Shown here: piece by piece, positions 34,360 through 42,355 of the stretch
Position numbering within the stretch: position 1 is the stretch's first letter
Layout: each line of letters begins with the position of its first letter
DNA from: Cohnella phaseoli
GTDB taxonomy: Bacteria; Bacillota; Bacilli; Paenibacillales; Paenibacillaceae
NCBI RefSeq assembly: GCF_003386235.1
Contig: NZ_QRDZ01000012.1
Span: forward strand, 166,040 to 230,039
Direction of reading: 5' to 3'
Length of the DNA stretch: 64,000 nt
Translations under genes and position numbers: made by a program
The notes under the pieces: model-generated
Database searches by the model: none
Seen by the model: the letters and a program-made list of their open reading frames with translations, nothing else
Told to the model about the DNA's origin: nothing

Positions 34360-36146
34360 CTAGCTCTTCGCATCGATACGGGGCAGGTTTTCCGAAGATC
34401 GGCATTCGTCCAATCATTGATCGTCGCAGGCTGGTCAAAGCCGCACTCAAGGACATGACACTGGAATTGGCCGCCGGGGTAGCGGAATTGTTGTCACGAC
34501 ATTTGCGTTATCCGGACGGGTCGCCGGTCCAATGCGTGGTCAACGATACTTGCATCTCCGGCGTCAAGGAAGCGGCGCAATGCTCCAATTATTTCGCTCA
34601 GCAAGGCGTCGGCGTCATCGTCTCGGTGGCCTCCGGCTGGTGTTATCCGTTGGAAACGATTGAGACGAATGCGCAGCTGCCCCATGCCATCTGGGGCTTC
34701 AACGGCACGGAGCGGCCCGGTGCCGTCTATCTGGCTGCGCTGCATGCCGCCCATAATCAGAAAGGATTACCCGCATTCAAGATCTACGGACGGAACGTCC
34801 AGGATCTGGACGATGCTTCCATCCCGTCGGATGTGCAGGAGAAGCTGCTGCAGTTCGCAAGGGCCGGCCTGGTTCTTGCGCTTCTGAAGGGGAAGACGTA
34901 TTTGTCGATCGGCTCGGTGTCGATGGGCATTGCGGGTTGCATCGTGAACGAGACTTTCTTCCAACGGTATCTCGGGATGAGAAACGCCTACGTCGATATG
35001 ACGGAGGTGACAAGACGCATCGAGTACGGCATATTCGACGGTGAGGAGTTCGATCGGGCCATGGCCTGGGTCCGAGAGCATTGCCGGGAAGGAGAAGATC
35101 CGAATCCCTTAAAGGCGCAGCTTGACCCGAACAGGAAGAAGGCCGATTGGGAGACGTCGGTCAAGATGGCTTTGATCGTGCGCGATCTGATGGTCGGCAA
35201 CCCGAAATTGGCAGATCGGGGATATGAGGAAGAGGCCTACGGCTACAATGCGATCGCTTCCGGTTTTCAGGGACAACGGGAATGGACCGATCATTATCCG
35301 AGTGCCGATTTCCTTGAAGCGATCCTGAACTCCTCATTCGATTGGAACGGAATTCGTGAACCCTATACGGTAGCGACGGAGAACGATAATTTAAATGCGG
35401 TCACAATGCTGATGGGTCATCTGCTGACGAACGCGGCGCAAATTTTCGCAGATGTGCGCACCTACTGGAGCCCGGAGGCCGTGAAGCGGGTGACGGGTTA
35501 CGAATTGACGGGACCGGCCTCGGACGGCATTTTGCATTTAATCAACTCCGGTCCGGCAGCGCTCGACGGGACCGGGGAGCAACAGCGGGAGGGAATGCCC
35601 GTTATGAAGCCGCATTGGGAGATCGGCGCTGAGGAAGCGGAGCGATGCTTGAACGCCACTTCCTGGCGTCCGACTTATCGGGATCAATTTGCCGGAGGCG
35701 GTTATTCTTCCGATTATTTGACGCGCGGCAACATGCCGGTGACGATGGCGCGTATTAATCTGGTGGAGGGACTCGGTCCCGTGCTGCAGCTCGCGGAAGG
35801 GTATACGCTTGATCTACCTCCGGAAGTGCATGAGAAGCTGGACAGCCGGACGACGCCGACGTGGCCGACAACCTGGTTCGCGCCAAGGCTGATTCCGGGC
35901 GATCCGGTGTTTGACGAAGTCTACACTGTCATGGAGAACTGGGGCTCCAATCATTGCGCGGTCAGCTATGGACATATCGGCGGGGAGCTCATCACGTTGG
36001 CCAGCCTGCTGCGCATTCCGGTCAATATGCATAACGTTCCCGCCAAGAAGCTTTTTCGTCCGAGCGCGTGGGGAGCCTTCGGCACGAAGGACGCAGAAAG
36101 CGCGGATTTCCGCGCTTGTGCGGCTTTTGGCCCATTGTACGGCTAA
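34356..36146 (+). CDS. fucI: L-fucose isomerase
   Basis: 596 aa, matching the roughly 590-aa length of E. coli FucI. Diagnostic stretches include VNDTCISGVKEAAQC, WGFNGTERPGAVYL, SVSMGIAGC, and NSSFDWNGIREPY followed by ATENDNLNAVTMLMGH, which carry the catalytic Glu and Asp metal ligands of the family. It interconverts L-fucose and L-fuculose, and often D-arabinose and D-ribulose. ATG 34356 has GGGAGGGG upstream and overlaps the epimerase gene. Fucosidases at 8.5 and 11.1 kb could supply L-fucose. No fuculose-1-phosphate aldolase is in the window. It is the last gene of the operon, and no clear terminator follows. Confidence 0.93.
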   Translation: MTSSSHRYGAGFPKIGIRPIIDRRRLVKAALKDMTLELAAGVAELLSRHLRYPDGSPVQCVVNDTCISGVKEAAQCSNYFAQQGVGVIVSVASGWCYPLETIETNAQLPHAIWGFNGTERPGAVYLAALHAAHNQKGLPAFKIYGRNVQDLDDASIPSDVQEKLLQFARAGLVLALLKGKTYLSIGSVSMGIAGCIVNETFFQRYLGMRNAYVDMTEVTRRIEYGIFDGEEFDRAMAWVREHCREGEDPNPLKAQLDPNRKKADWETSVKMALIVRDLMVGNPKLADRGYEEEAYGYNAIASGFQGQREWTDHYPSADFLEAILNSSFDWNGIREPYTVATENDNLNAVTMLMGHLLTNAAQIFADVRTYWSPEAVKRVTGYELTGPASDGILHLINSGPAALDGTGEQQREGMPVMKPHWEIGAEEAERCLNATSWRPTYRDQFAGGGYSSDYLTRGNMPVTMARINLVEGLGPVLQLAEGYTLDLPPEVHEKLDSRTTPTWPTTWFAPRLIPGDPVFDEVYTVMENWGSNHCAVSYGHIGGELITLASLLRIPVNMHNVPAKKLFRPSAWGAFGTKDAESADFRACAAFGPLYG

Positions 36147-36267
36147 GCTCTAGAGTTAACCCTTGATAAGGTGATTTAAGGAACGTATGTGGCAATCTTC
36201 AGGAGTTACATGCACTTTTTTCTTGATCGATTATCTGTACGACCTCACTGATGGGGCAGCCGAAAAC

Positions 36268-37890
36268 TTATTCAATTTCAATATGAAGCGAGAAGCCTCT
36301 CTCGTCAGCGGGGGAGATGCGGACAGTGTGCTCGCCGAAGCGCTGCCGCCACAGCTTGTCGGAGCCGAGATAAGGAGCGGCTAGCTCTCGCGCGTCTTCG
36401 CCGAGCAGGCTATCTACCGGCAACCAGCAACCGCCTCCGTTCCATCGCTGCGGGCGCCGCAGCTCTTCGGGCAGCAGCCAACTGCCGGCAATGACGGCCG
36501 CGCCTTGTTCGGCGAGCCTGCGGCAAGCCGCCAACGTATCGTCGCTGATGTAACTGCCGGCTAGCAGAATCAGCTCAGGCTCGCCGATCGCTTCAGCCGT
36601 CGCATAGGCGTCGAAGGCCAGAACGCTGTTCGCCGGCTGGAACAACGGATGGATCGGCTCGCCGTATTTCTCTTCATGCACGCCTTCCCTCAGCGGATAC
36701 TCCGCCGGCGGCTCGCTGAACTGCAGCGCATGGCGCGGGAAGCTGTAGCCGGGAATATGCAGACAACTGCCATGGGCGGGGACGGCTCCTTGCGTCGCCA
36801 AATGCCAGGCGTGAAAGATCGACTGGCTGTGCTCGGGCATAGGAAGCTCTCGAATGCCGAACGGCCGCTCGTTCTGCCCGTAATTGCTGTCGTCCGAGTG
36901 AACGATCGCGACAGTCGCTCGCGCTTGCCGATGATTGTAAGGCAGCGGATGGGCAGGCACATACTCTCTCACGAACCGCAGCCACTCCTCCCCGAAAACG
37001 GTCGATTCTAGCTTTCTTCCTTCACCCGTAAGAAGCAGTCCGTCTATATTTTCCACGAACAGATGAGACGGTCCCATATGGTAACCCAGCCGCAAAGCGG
37101 AAGCAAACTCGGTCGGCGAATGTCCGGGAAAGCCGGAGAGGCGAGTCGGCCACGCCCCTACGTCCGGTCCCCACAGGTCGGCGCAAATCCAGAGCGCTCG
37201 GTCGTATTGCTTCGCCGCTCCAAGCGCCGTGCCGAGCTGGAGCGGATGGAACGATTCCTTCATAATTTTCGGCGCCGGGGTCATGCCGGCTCTCGCCTGG
37301 GCATGGAACAGCGTAGGGAAAACCTGTTCCGATAGAACCGGCTGCTTACTTTCCAAGGCTGCTTTTAGCGGCACTAGCCCCTCTTGAACCTTCTCTACGA
37401 ATTGCCCATGCGCTTCCTGCAGGCTGTCCGCCTGCAGCTTGCCCCAGTGCGGGAACCATTCGTTCTTGCGGTATTGTGCCGCGTTGATCTGCAGATGCTC
37501 GGGCTCGTCGAGCAGCAGCGCTTCCAGCAGCCCGCTGTCTGCTAGCGTCCGCAGTGCCTCCGGGGGGATGTCGTAACGATTGGCGCCTTCGCTCCACGGA
37601 CCGTTGATATTGCCGTATTCGTTGCCGACGACTAGACGAAGGCCGAATTTCCGGCAGTCCTCGATCAGTGCGGGCAGCTCCTGCAAATCCGGAAACAGGT
37701 GGTGGACGTAAAATTCGGCCCCCAGCTCCTTCAGTAACGCCATATACGACTCCGGCGCAACGTCGGGCTCCTGCGGCGGAATCATTCTGCCGGTTCCGGT
37801 CCGCATCAGCCGACCGGAGCCGGCGCGATTCCACGGATCGTTCCAGCCGAGCACCGGCCCCTGGATGCCGAGCTTAGGTTGAACGTTCAT
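36268..37890 (-). CDS. Uncharacterised TIM-barrel-like protein with possible glycosidase architecture
   Basis: 540 aa, no signal peptide. I do not recognise the family. The N-terminal two thirds look like a TIM barrel: LGIQGPVLGWND at the start, FYVHHLFPD, VVGNEYGN, LEALLLDEPEHL (an Asp/Glu pair at a strand end) and LWICADLWGPD. The last third (about 330-540) looks like a Rossmann or glutaminase-like domain (AFDAYATAEAIGEPELILLAGSYI), an arrangement seen in GH42-type enzymes. ATG 37890 follows GGAGGAGA. It is convergent with fucI and downstream of the LacI gene, separated by repeats and a terminator. Confidence 0.7.
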   Translation of the reverse strand: MNVQPKLGIQGPVLGWNDPWNRAGSGRLMRTGTGRMIPPQEPDVAPESYMALLKELGAEFYVHHLFPDLQELPALIEDCRKFGLRLVVGNEYGNINGPWSEGANRYDIPPEALRTLADSGLLEALLLDEPEHLQINAAQYRKNEWFPHWGKLQADSLQEAHGQFVEKVQEGLVPLKAALESKQPVLSEQVFPTLFHAQARAGMTPAPKIMKESFHPLQLGTALGAAKQYDRALWICADLWGPDVGAWPTRLSGFPGHSPTEFASALRLGYHMGPSHLFVENIDGLLLTGEGRKLESTVFGEEWLRFVREYVPAHPLPYNHRQARATVAIVHSDDSNYGQNERPFGIRELPMPEHSQSIFHAWHLATQGAVPAHGSCLHIPGYSFPRHALQFSEPPAEYPLREGVHEEKYGEPIHPLFQPANSVLAFDAYATAEAIGEPELILLAGSYISDDTLAACRRLAEQGAAVIAGSWLLPEELRRPQRWNGGGCWLPVDSLLGEDARELAAPYLGSDKLWRQRFGEHTVRISPADERGFSLHIEIE

Positions 37891-38017
37891 CGAATCTCCT
37901 CCATCAATCAATATAGGGGAATCGTACCATAGCGATTGCGAGGATTCCTGCTCAAACGGGCGGCATTTTAGGAAGGTTTGTCCGGGCGGTGGAGCTTTAG
38001 GCGGAGTTTTAGGCTGG

Positions 38018-38315
38018 GCTTCGGGTTTCGAGCCTCGAGTTTCGGGTTTTGAGCCTCGGGATTCGAGCTTGGGTTTAGAGTTTCGAGCTTCGAGCTTCGA
38101 GCTTCGGGTTTCGAGCTTGAGTTTCGAGTTTCGGGTTTCGAGCCTCGGGATTCGAGCTTGGGTTTAGAGTTTCGAGCTTCGGGTTTCGAGCCTCGGGACT
38201 CGAGTTTGGGTTTCGAGCTTCGGGTTTCGAGCTTGGGTTTTGAACTTCGAGTTTCGAGCTTCAAGTTTCGATCCTCGGGATTCGAGCTTCAAGTTTCGAG
38301 TTTCAATCTTCGGGA
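38018..38315. repeat. Low-complexity TTCGAGC/TTCGGGTT repeat tract
   Basis: About 300 bp built from degenerate 6-8 bp units of the type TTCGAGCTTCGGGTTTCGAG. A longer segment (GAGCCTCGGGATTCGAGCTT onward) recurs with an offset of about 89 bp, from 38042 and from 38131. The minus strand contains an open frame made of Lys/Leu/Glu/Ser/Arg repeats, with no ribosome binding site and no domain. It lies just upstream of the minus-strand gene ending at 36268, so it may separate that gene from its promoter. Nothing else is visible from 37891 to 38017. Confidence 0.85.
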
Positions 38316-38336
38316 AAGCTCGCGTTAAACGCATAG

Positions 38337-38380
38337 AAAAAAGCTCGCAGCCCTAGGTGTAAAGGGATTCGAGCTTTTTT
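38337..38380. terminator. Bidirectional intrinsic terminator
   Basis: AAAAAAGCTCG (38337-38347) pairs with CGAGCTTTTTT (38370-38380), with an internal CCCT/AGGG extension. A-tract and T-tract on the two sides allow termination in both directions. It is placed to end the LacI transcript coming from the right on the minus strand. Confidence 0.75.
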
Positions 38381-38454
38381 AAGCGGTTCAGCAAGGTATG
38401 AAAGAGACTCTCTTTTTTAGACAGGTGACGTATTTAGTTTGAAGAATATGGGTT

Positions 38455-38578
38455 TTGTATGATTAACCGTACAAATGCCGCGATTTTGTTGGGCGCTGCG
38501 TCTATTTTGTAGGATTGATCGTACAAAATACGGCATTGGAGCGGTCGGGGCGGCAGATTTGTATGATTAATCGTACAA
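38455..38578. repeat. Three 20-bp near-palindromes at exact 52-bp spacing
   Basis: TTGTATGATTAACCGTACAA (38455-38474), TTGTAGGATTGATCGTACAA (38507-38526) and TTGTATGATTAATCGTACAA (38559-38578) each form an imperfect inverted repeat TTGTA...TACAA. Their starts are exactly 52 bp apart, while the DNA between them is only loosely similar. They lie between the LacI stop codon and its terminator. They could be protein-binding sites or the eroded remains of a third tandem array of about 50 bp per unit. Confidence 0.7.
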
Positions 38579-38687
38579 GTTGGTCTCAAATAGACGAAGA
38601 GGGCCGAATTCTTTTGAGCGGAAATTCGAAATTTCGAAATTTCATATCGTGTTGGAAAGCGGCGACGAACGGCCTGCCAGATCGCGC

Positions 38688-39767
38688 TCAACCGGGCTTC
38701 GAGCCTGAGCTGCCAACCCCGACAGCGGCGGTCGGAGCGCAGGTAGACAGCCTAGCGACGAAACGGGTGTCCACTCGGGTTTTGCTGCGGGCATTGGAGC
38801 CGTGTTCGGCGGGATCGGTCAACAGATCGACGGCCAGTCGGGCCATCTTCTCCTTCTCGACATGGATCGTCGTCAGCTCCGGAGTCACGATCACGGACTC
38901 GTTGATGTTGTCGAAGCCGATGACGGAAATGTCCTCGGGAACGCGATAGCCAAGTTCGGTCAACGTCTTCATTGCGCTGATGGCGATATAATCGCACTCG
39001 CAGAAAAGCGCCGTAGGCAGCTTGCCCTCGGCGTGAAGGCAGCCCTCAAGCTGTTGGCGCATCGAGTCCTGCGACGACAACAACGTCGGCGCGACCGAGA
39101 ACGTCCGGCTTGGCGCGACCTCTAAGCCCTTCTCCCGAAGCGCGGCGGCAAAGCCCGCTTTGCGTTCCTCGAAGTTATGAATTCGCACGTTGGAAGCGAC
39201 GTAGCCGATATCCTTGTGGCCGATGTCGCACAGATGCGCACCCGCTTGATAGGCGCCCATTGCATTATTGATTTCGACGAAGTGAATCGGCAGCGTATCG
39301 TAGCAAGTGTCGAGCACGACGAGCTGCGGCAGCTTGTCCGCGACGAAGGCGATCTGTTCCCGACTCAAATTGGTGCCGAGCAGGATGACTCCGCTGTTGC
39401 GGTGATCGTCGGCAACGGCGCGGATGCTCTGATCGAAATGCTCCATATCTACGGATGAAAAAACGACGGAATATCCTTTGGAGCGGCAGCGCTCCTCGAC
39501 GAAATGAATCAGTTCCCGGAAAAAGGGCTGCTGATAATATTCCTCCGATATAATCCCCAGATTGGTGATAACGAGAAATACGAGCTGTTTCGAGCTTTTC
39601 TCCTGTACCGTTGCGGTGACGCGGGGCTTGGCGTTATAGCCCATTTCCCGGGCAATGCGCAAAATGCGTTCCCGCGTCTCGTTCCCGATGCCGGGCTTGC
39701 CGCTGAACGCCAAAGAGACGGCGGATTTGGACACTTGCGCGATTTTAGCGATATCTTCCATTCTCAT
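38688..39767 (-). CDS. LacI family transcriptional regulator
   Basis: 359 aa. The N-terminal LacI HTH has MEDIAKIAQVSKSAVSLAFS followed by a hinge (RERILRIAREMGYNAKP). The periplasmic-binding-like effector domain runs from about 65 to 335, with VILLGTNLS, GYVASNVR and DISVIGFDNI. The last 20 residues are a low-complexity Ser/Gly/Ala tail. It is transcribed divergently from the catabolic operon at 40062, with a 294-bp region containing several inverted repeats between them. It probably represses that operon until its sugar effector binds. Confidence 0.92.
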   Translation of the reverse strand: MRMEDIAKIAQVSKSAVSLAFSGKPGIGNETRERILRIAREMGYNAKPRVTATVQEKSSKQLVFLVITNLGIISEEYYQQPFFRELIHFVEERCRSKGYSVVFSSVDMEHFDQSIRAVADDHRNSGVILLGTNLSREQIAFVADKLPQLVVLDTCYDTLPIHFVEINNAMGAYQAGAHLCDIGHKDIGYVASNVRIHNFEERKAGFAAALREKGLEVAPSRTFSVAPTLLSSQDSMRQQLEGCLHAEGKLPTALFCECDYIAISAMKTLTELGYRVPEDISVIGFDNINESVIVTPELTTIHVEKEKMARLAVDLLTDPAEHGSNARSKTRVDTRFVARLSTCAPTAAVGVGSSGSKPG

Positions 39768-39911
39768 CGGATTTTCTCCGTTCTATCAACTGAATGTATA
39801 GCTTGCGTCATTAAGTTTAGTTTACTACTAATCTTTCCACTTGCGCAACAGAATAAACTTAACAACTTAATTTGTTTAGTTATATCAGCTAAACTACAGC
39901 TAAAAATCGAG

Positions 39912-39940
39912 TTGACGGTCTATTTTAGGGATGATACGAT
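39912..39940 (+). promoter_or_regulatory. Sigma-A-type promoter of the 40-56 kb operon
   Basis: TTGACG (39912-39917) and TACGAT (39935-39940) are separated by 17 bp, a good -35/-10 pair. They lie 122 bp upstream of the isomerase ATG at 40062. Inverted repeats directly downstream suggest repression by the divergently encoded LacI protein. Confidence 0.65.
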
Positions 39941-39943
39941 AGG

Positions 39944-39988
39944 GTAAAGCGCTAAACTAACTAAATTGTTTATTTCGAATTAGTTTAG
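39944..39988. promoter_or_regulatory. Candidate LacI-family operators downstream of the -10
   Basis: TAAAGCGCTAAA around 39946-39957 is centred on CG like typical LacI-family operators. It overlaps a perfect 9-bp inverted repeat, CTAAACTAA (39952-39960) with TTAGTTTAG (39980-39988). A related inverted repeat, GTTTAG/CTAAAC, lies upstream at 39874-39894, and single GTTTAGT copies occur near 39815 and 40002. Sites before and after the promoter would allow looping. The protein that binds is inferred from gene position. Confidence 0.5.
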
Positions 39989-40061
39989 TTGTTATCTGAA
40001 TGTTTAGTTCTGCTGACGATGACAAACGGAAAACGCTACTAACGGAGAAGAGAGGCTGAAC

Positions 40062-41492
40062 ATGAAAAAGCTGAAACTGGGATACGCGCCGACTCGCAGG
40101 TTTACGTTCAGCGCGGAGGATGCCTTCAAGTACAAGGTGCAGATCCGCAACAAAATGGACTCATTCGGAATGGATATCGATATCGTCGATCTGGAAGGAT
40201 TGAACGAAGAAGGACTGCTGTACGACGACCGGATCGGAGCGGAGCAGATTGCCGAGCATTTGCAGAGGGAGAAGGTCGACGCCGTATTTTTTCCACATTG
40301 CAACTTCGGTACGGAGGACACGGTGGCGCGGGTCGCCAAGGCGATCGGCAAGCCGGTGCTGCTGTGGGGACCGCGCGACGAAGCGCCGCTCGAGAACGGA
40401 ATGCGTCTGCGCGACACTCAGTGCGGACTGTTCGCGACCGGCAAGGTGCTGCGCCGTTTCGGGATGCCTTTCACCTATGTGACGAACAGCCGTCTGGACG
40501 ATCCGGTTTTCGAACGCGGCTTCAAAAACTTCGTGGCGGCCGCCAATGTCGTGCGCCATTTCCGCAGCCTGCGGATTTTGCAGATCGGACCTCGCCCGAC
40601 CTCTTTCTGGACGATGATGTGCAACGAAGGCGAGCTGCTGGAGCGCTTCGGCATCGAGCTGCATCCGATTACGCTGGTGGACATTACGAACGCGGCGAAG
40701 AAGGTCGAGAAATCGGGCGGCCCCGAGCTGACGGAAGCAATCGCATACATTCGCGATAAGCTGGACATCGCCGAAGTGACCGAGGACGACGTCAAACGGG
40801 TGGCCGCGCTCAAGGTAGCGATGAAGAAGCTGGCGGTCGATTCCGGCAGCACCGCCATCGCGATTCAATGCTGGTCCGCGCTGCAGGATGCGATCGGCAT
40901 TATGCCATGCCTGGCTAACGCGATTCTGACCGACGAGCAAATTCCGGTCACCTGCGAGACCGATATTCACGGAGCGATTACATCCGTTATGGTTCAGGCG
41001 GCGGCGATGAACGAGGCGCCGACCTTTTTCGCCGATATTACGGTCCGTCACCCGGAGAACGACAATGGGGAGCTGCTGTTCCACTGCGGGAACTTTCCCG
41101 TGTCGCTCAGCGTGGAAAACAAGCCGAAAATGCGCAAGCACTTCTTGTTCGACGATCACTCGCCGGGCACGCACGAGGGCGAGATTCGCGGCGGCAGCAT
41201 GACGCTGGCTCGCTTTGACGGCGACAATGGCGAATACCAGTTGTTCCTCGGCAAGGCGAAGGGGATTGCGGGACCCTATACGCGCGGCTCATATGTATGG
41301 GTAGAGGTGAACGATTGGCCGCTGTGGGAGGAGAAGCTGGTGAAGGGGCCGTACGTGCATCATTCCGTAGGCATCCACGCCAACGTTATTCCGGCGCTAT
41401 ATGAAGCTTGTCAGTATATTCCGGGGCTCACGCCGGACCCGGTCGACCCGACAGAAGAGCAGATTCGCGCTTGGCTGAGAGGAAGTGTGTAA
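40062..41492 (+). CDS. L-fucose/L-arabinose isomerase superfamily protein, candidate D-apiose isomerase
   Basis: 476 aa, cytoplasmic. The fold-level similarity is to L-fucose/L-arabinose isomerases (FFPHCNFGTEDTVARVAKAI, LLWGPRDEAPLENGMRLRDT, TCETDIHGAITSVM with acidic metal ligands). It is shorter than FucI at 34356 and clearly distinct from it. It is the first gene of an operon followed by a split transketolase and an FGGY kinase. That is the gene set of the published non-oxidative D-apiose pathway, in which an isomerase makes D-apulose. The apiose assignment rests on this context; another aldose isomerase activity is possible. Confidence 0.75.
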   Translation: MKKLKLGYAPTRRFTFSAEDAFKYKVQIRNKMDSFGMDIDIVDLEGLNEEGLLYDDRIGAEQIAEHLQREKVDAVFFPHCNFGTEDTVARVAKAIGKPVLLWGPRDEAPLENGMRLRDTQCGLFATGKVLRRFGMPFTYVTNSRLDDPVFERGFKNFVAAANVVRHFRSLRILQIGPRPTSFWTMMCNEGELLERFGIELHPITLVDITNAAKKVEKSGGPELTEAIAYIRDKLDIAEVTEDDVKRVAALKVAMKKLAVDSGSTAIAIQCWSALQDAIGIMPCLANAILTDEQIPVTCETDIHGAITSVMVQAAAMNEAPTFFADITVRHPENDNGELLFHCGNFPVSLSVENKPKMRKHFLFDDHSPGTHEGEIRGGSMTLARFDGDNGEYQLFLGKAKGIAGPYTRGSYVWVEVNDWPLWEEKLVKGPYVHHSVGIHANVIPALYEACQYIPGLTPDPVDPTEEQIRAWLRGSV

Positions 41493-41494
41493 CG

Positions 41495-42355
41495 ATGGCG
41501 ACTGTACTGGAGCTGAAACGCAAATCGCTGCAAATCCGCAAGGAGCTGCTGACGATGATCCATGGAGCGAAGGGCGGCCATACCGGCGGCTCGCTCAGCA
41601 ACGCGGACATTCTGACGGCGCTTTATTACGAGGTGATGAAGCACGACCCGCACCATCCGAAGCTGCCTGATCGCGACCGCTTCGTGGCGAGCAAGGGGCA
41701 TTGCGTAGAATCGCTATGGTGCATTCTTGCCGATCTCGGTTATTTTCCGCAGGAGGAGCTGGCCACGTTCAGTCAGTTCGGCACAAGGCTGATCGGACAT
41801 CCGAATAATAAAGTTCCCGGCATTGAGATGAACACCGGAGCGCTCGGCCACGGCCTCGCCGTATCGGTCGGCATGGCGCTGGCCGCCAAGCGAGATGGCA
41901 AATCCTATCGCGTATTTTGCCTGATGGGCGACGGCGAACAGGCCGAAGGCTCGATCTGGGAAGCGGCGATGGCGGGAGCCCATTACAAGCTCGATAATCT
42001 CGTCGGCATCATCGACCGCAACCGGCTGCAGATTAGCGGCAGCACGGAAGACGTCATGGCGTTGGAGCCGCTGGATCGCAAATGGGAGGCGTTCGGCTGG
42101 CATGTCGTCACCGTGGACGGACACGATTACGACGAACTGTTGAAGGCGCTTCGCGGCTCTCCGGAGGCGGACGGCAAACCGACGCTGGTGTTGGCGAATA
42201 CGATCAAGGGCAAGGGCGTTTCTTTTGCGGAAAACAAACCGGAATGGCATCACCATGTCCCGAGCGACGATCAGTTGAAGCAGGCGCACGAGGAGCTCGA
42301 CGCTGCGCTGGCCGCGCTTGAAGGCGAAGAGGAAAGGAGCGGGACTCATGCCTAA
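41495..42355 (+). CDS. Transketolase, N-terminal (TPP-binding) subunit; candidate apulose-4-phosphate transketolase subunit A
   Basis: 286 aa. The thiamine diphosphate-binding half of transketolase: GGHTGGSLSNADILTALY, GALGHGLAVSVGMALAAK and LMGDGEQAEGSIWEAAM, the last being the GDG...N-type metal/TPP motif. It needs the C-terminal subunit encoded next, which overlaps by 8 bp. Split transketolases occur in several sugar operons. Next to an isomerase and an FGGY kinase it fits AptA, which with AptB cleaves apulose 4-phosphate. ATG 41495 has GAGAGGAAG upstream. Confidence 0.9.
   Translation: MATVLELKRKSLQIRKELLTMIHGAKGGHTGGSLSNADILTALYYEVMKHDPHHPKLPDRDRFVASKGHCVESLWCILADLGYFPQEELATFSQFGTRLIGHPNNKVPGIEMNTGALGHGLAVSVGMALAAKRDGKSYRVFCLMGDGEQAEGSIWEAAMAGAHYKLDNLVGIIDRNRLQISGSTEDVMALEPLDRKWEAFGWHVVTVDGHDYDELLKALRGSPEADGKPTLVLANTIKGKGVSFAENKPEWHHHVPSDDQLKQAHEELDAALAALEGEEERSGTHA

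Noticed and set aside
28367..36146. Complete classical L-fucose pathway
   Set aside because: fucI and an FGGY kinase are present, but no fuculose-1-phosphate aldolase is found in the window.
37968..38264. Minus-strand frame of Lys/Glu/Ser/Arg repeats
   Set aside because: It is a translation of a low-complexity tract, with no start context.
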